Assembly: GCA_000690595.2 (NCBI GenBank)
Contig: JHUT02000004.1
Span: 205,379-248,588 of the forward strand
Source: Natrinema mahii
GTDB lineage: Archaea > Halobacteriota > Halobacteria > Halobacteriales > Natrialbaceae
Length of the DNA stretch: 43,210 nt
Reading direction: 5' to 3'
The position numbers were made by a program, and so were the translations under genes. This document shows positions 41,151 through 43,210 of this stretch, piece by piece (position 1 is the stretch's first letter; every line of letters starts with the position of its first letter). The notes beneath the pieces were generated by a model, which saw nothing but the letters and a program-made list of their open reading frames with translations, made no database searches and had not been told where the DNA came from.

Positions 41151-42065
41151 TTAGCTGATCTTGTCGTACTGGTCCGAGAGCTTCTCAGCGGCCTCGCCGA
41201 GCTGGTTGCGCTCGTACTCGGTGAGGTCCCACTCGACGATCTCTTCGACGCCGTCGGCCCCGAGCTTACAGGGGACGCCGAAGGCGGCGTCCTCGTGGCC
41301 GTACTCGCCCTCGAGCGTGACACTCGCGGGCAGCACTTCGCCCGTATCCCGGAGGATGGCCTCGACCATGTGGCCGACGCCGGTGGCCGGCCCCCACTCG
41401 GTCGCGCCCTTCTTCTCGATGACGTTCATCGCCGAGGTCTGGAGTTCCTCTAAGAGTTCCTCCTTCTCGTCCTCGTCGAACGCGATGTCTCGCCCGTCGA
41501 CCCGCACTTTGGAGAAGACGGGGACCTGGGCGTCGCCGTGTTCGCCGAGGATCGTCGCGTCGACGTTCTGGACGGGGACGTCGAATCGCTCGGAGATCAC
41601 GTAGCGAAAGCGGGCGGAGTCGAGCCGGCCGCCGAAGCCGATCACTTTCTCGCGGGCGCGGTCGCCCGTCTCGTAGAGGTGCCGGTTCAGCAGGTCGACC
41701 GGGTTTGACGTGGTGACGGTGACGAAGTCGTCGTTGTGTTCGGCGATCGAGGAGCCGATGTCTTCCATGATCGGCGCGTTGTCGCCGGCCAGATCGATCC
41801 GGGTCTGGCCCGGCTGGCGCGGAATGCCGGCCGTGATGACGACGACATCCGAGCCGGCGGTGTCCGCGTAGTCACCCTGCCGGATCGTCGTGTTCGAGTC
41901 GTAGGCCACGCCGTGGTTCGTGTCGGCGGCCTGTCCGATCGTGTCGTCTTCCTTGTCCGGAATGTCCACGAGGACGATCTCGTCCGCGACCTCCCGAAGC
42001 GCGATGTTGTAGCCCGCAGCGGCCCCGACGGTTCCGGCCGCGCCGACCACGCTAACTTTCGTCAT
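41151..42065 (-). CDS. mdh: Malate dehydrogenase
   Basis: A 304-residue NAD(P)-dependent malate dehydrogenase of the halophilic LDH-like type. The nucleotide loop is [13 protein letters not shown] (7-18). The active-loop Arg 83 of IPRQPGQTR with Arg 89, plus Arg 152 in [10 protein letters not shown] and catalytic His 176 in LGEHGDAQ, select malate. Acidic surface residues are abundant, as expected for a tetramer in the KCl-rich cytoplasm. The start is ATG 42065, with TTTAA 29-33 bases upstream. Confidence 0.95.
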   Translation of the reverse strand: MTKVSVVGAAGTVGAAAGYNIALREVADEIVLVDIPDKEDDTIGQAADTNHGVAYDSNTTIRQGDYADTAGSDVVVITAGIPRQPGQTRIDLAGDNAPIMEDIGSSIAEHNDDFVTVTTSNPVDLLNRHLYETGDRAREKVIGFGGRLDSARFRYVISERFDVPVQNVDATILGEHGDAQVPVFSKVRVDGRDIAFDEDEKEELLEELQTSAMNVIEKKGATEWGPATGVGHMVEAILRDTGEVLPASVTLEGEYGHEDAAFGVPCKLGADGVEEIVEWDLTEYERNQLGEAAEKLSDQYDKIS

Positions 42066-42093
42066 ATCGCGTAATGATTCCCCATCCCACACG

Positions 42094-42098
42094 TTAAA
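42094..42098 (-). promoter_or_regulatory. TATA-like box TTTAA of mdh
   Basis: Minus-strand TTTAAC-type box 29-33 bases before the mdh ATG; supports the leaderless start at 42065. Confidence 0.5.
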
Positions 42099-42234
42099 TC
42101 CGTCGAAACCTCCCACTTCTACCGAGTTTTCCGGTACGTATTTCGTCGATCATCGTCCCGAATTCCCGGCCCGTCGACCGGGCGGCCGACTCGAGACCGA
42201 ATCGATCATGGTGGCCGCTTGCGCCCACTCACGT

Positions 42235-42693
42235 ATGCGCGTCAGCGTCATCGGCGGCGGGACGATCACGGACGAACAGGCGGCCCGCGCCGAGCGGGTG
42301 GGACGCGAACTCGCCGCGCGCGGCCACACGGTCGTCTGTGGCGGTCGCGGCGGGACGATGGCAGCGGTCTGTCGCGGCGCGAAAGCCGAGGGCGGGACCA
42401 CGATCGGCATCCTCCCCGGCGAGCGCCGCGACGCCGCCAACGACGACGTCGACGTTCCGATCGCGACCGGGCTGGGCCACGCCCGGAACGCGCTCGTCGC
42501 GCTGAACGGCGACGCGGTGATCGCGCTGGCCGGCGGCGTCGGCACCCTCTCCGAACTCGGCTTCGCCGGCATCTACGACCGGCCCGTCGTCGGCCTCGAG
42601 ACCCACGACGTCGCCGCGGCCGGCCTCGACCTCGAGCCGGTCGACACTCCCGCTGCGGCCGTCGACGCCGTCGAAGCGGCCCTCGAGTCTTGA
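42235..42693 (+). CDS. LOG/TIGR00725-like protein
   Basis: A 152-residue Rossmann-fold protein of the TIGR00725/LOG-like group. VSVIGGG (3-9) starts strand 1, HTVVCGGRGGTMAAVCRGAKAEGG is the conserved central glycine-rich segment, and LAGGVGTLSELG stands for the PGGxGTxxE loop (the Pro is Ala). The Arg of LGHARNALV is kept. True LOG enzymes release nucleobases from nucleotide phosphates; whether this protein does is uncertain because of the Ala for Pro change. The ATG at 42235 is preferred over one 27 bases upstream. Confidence 0.78.
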   Translation: MRVSVIGGGTITDEQAARAERVGRELAARGHTVVCGGRGGTMAAVCRGAKAEGGTTIGILPGERRDAANDDVDVPIATGLGHARNALVALNGDAVIALAGGVGTLSELGFAGIYDRPVVGLETHDVAAAGLDLEPVDTPAAAVDAVEAALES

Positions 42694-42753
42694 CCGCCAG
42701 TTCGACCCGTCGCCGTCGCAGGTTTTTCGACGCCCCGTCACCTCTAGACGGAC

Positions 42754-43210
42754 ATGAGCGACTTCGACAAGGAAGCCGAGCGCGAGAAACTCCGCGAGAA
42801 GTACGAACAGGACAAGAAAGAGCGCGAGGCGACCCAGCGGATGAGCGACCTGTTGCTCAAGGGAGCGACGATGACCAACGCCCACTGTGGCACCTGCGGC
42901 GATCCGCTGTTCCAGCAGAACGGCACCACGTTCTGTCCCAGCTGTCACGGCAACCCCGACGCCGTCGAGGGGACCGATCTCGAGGCCCAGCCGGCCGAGG
43001 GAGCTGCCTCCGAGGGAAGCGACGACGAACGGGCCGAATCGGCGTCGACCGAGACCGCCGCGTCGGGCGCTGACGGGACCGACTCCGCGACGGCCGGCGA
43101 CGCGGCCCCGACGGACCCGCGACGCGGCGACCGGGCCCCGGCCACCGACGACGCGACACCCTCGAGCGCCGCCGATCGAACGCGGTCGACCCCGACCGAA
43201 CCCGAGCAAC
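42754..43210 (+). CDS. SSSCA1/p27-like zinc-finger protein, right end cut
   Basis: Partial: at least 152 residues, cut by the window edge with no stop. It starts with a charged helix (DKEAEREKLREKYEQDKKER), then MSDLLLKGATMTNAHCGTCGDPLFQQNGTTFCPSCHGN, a zinc ribbon with two CxxC pairs. These are the hallmarks of the Sjogren syndrome/scleroderma autoantigen 1 (SSSCA1, p27) family, known in archaea as a small zinc-finger protein of unknown role. A long disordered tail rich in Ala, Asp, Thr and Pro follows. The start is ATG 42754. Confidence 0.75.
   Translation, partial: MSDFDKEAEREKLREKYEQDKKEREATQRMSDLLLKGATMTNAHCGTCGDPLFQQNGTTFCPSCHGNPDAVEGTDLEAQPAEGAASEGSDDERAESASTETAASGADGTDSATAGDAAPTDPRRGDRAPATDDATPSSAADRTRSTPTEPEQ

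Overview
This is a chromosomal stretch of an extremely halophilic archaeon (class Halobacteria), most likely of the Natrialba/Natrinema/Haloterrigena group. The DNA is about two-thirds G+C. The predicted proteins are very rich in Asp and Glu. Lipoproteins carry twin-arginine signals. TATA-like boxes (TTTAAA, CTTAAG, TTTATA) lie 25-33 bases before many start codons, which implies leaderless mRNAs. The hexamer CTCGAG is very frequent and CTAG is scarce. The first 19 bases are pure G and look like a sequencing or contig-end artefact; the last gene runs off the right edge.

Layout. 1-356: non-coding start with a 21-bp direct repeat and a hairpin that may be the end of an IS200/IS605-type element. 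357-2416: a three-gene operon (Era-like GTPase, DUF2073 protein, zinc-ribbon protein) matching arvABC, linked to vesicle formation in haloarchaea. 2669-6416: small and conserved unknown proteins, including a 29-residue membrane peptide and a RecA-like protein with a dead P-loop, plus a methyltransferase and a DUF1684 protein. 6584-9790: XPD/Rad3-type helicase, archaeal FAD synthase and a small membrane protein. 10091-12037: SLC13-type permease. 12728-16756: thiamine ABC importer thiB-thiP-thiQ. 16855-18900: AI-2E-type permease and small membrane proteins. 18901-20945: MacB/FtsX-type ABC pair. 21606-23398: ABC-2 type pair. 23452-24943: rpiA, a membrane protein and a one-histone-fold DUF1931 protein. 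25056-25376: a decayed larB fragment. 25494-28474: a small zinc finger, a GIY-YIG protein, an unknown Cys-bearing membrane protein and a phosphohexomutase. 28753-31308: cysE with an unusually long leader, a phosphodiesterase, a membrane protein and purO. 31413-32107: an HNH protein abutting tRNA-Gln(CUG). 32234-34331: a rhodanese lipoprotein and an old-yellow-enzyme oxidoreductase. 34394-37245: KEOPS subunit Cgi121 with Hel308. 37313-43210: membrane, stress, PiT-like, methyltransferase, 3Fe-4S ferredoxin, malate dehydrogenase, LOG-like and zinc-finger proteins.

Most of the window is ordinary haloarchaeal core genome: central carbon metabolism (rpiA, mdh, phosphohexomutase), cofactors (ribL, thiamine uptake), purines (purO), repair (Hel308, Rad3) and tRNA modification (Cgi121). 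No phage, CRISPR array or defence island is visible. The points most worth a second look are a leaderless 48-codon frame with two adjacent Cys codons that overlaps the start of cysE, the dead P-loop protein at 3672-4250, the larB fossil, the coupled 29-residue membrane peptide, the candidate PCNA-binding tail of Hel308, and the HNH gene whose last codons form the tRNA-Gln promoter.
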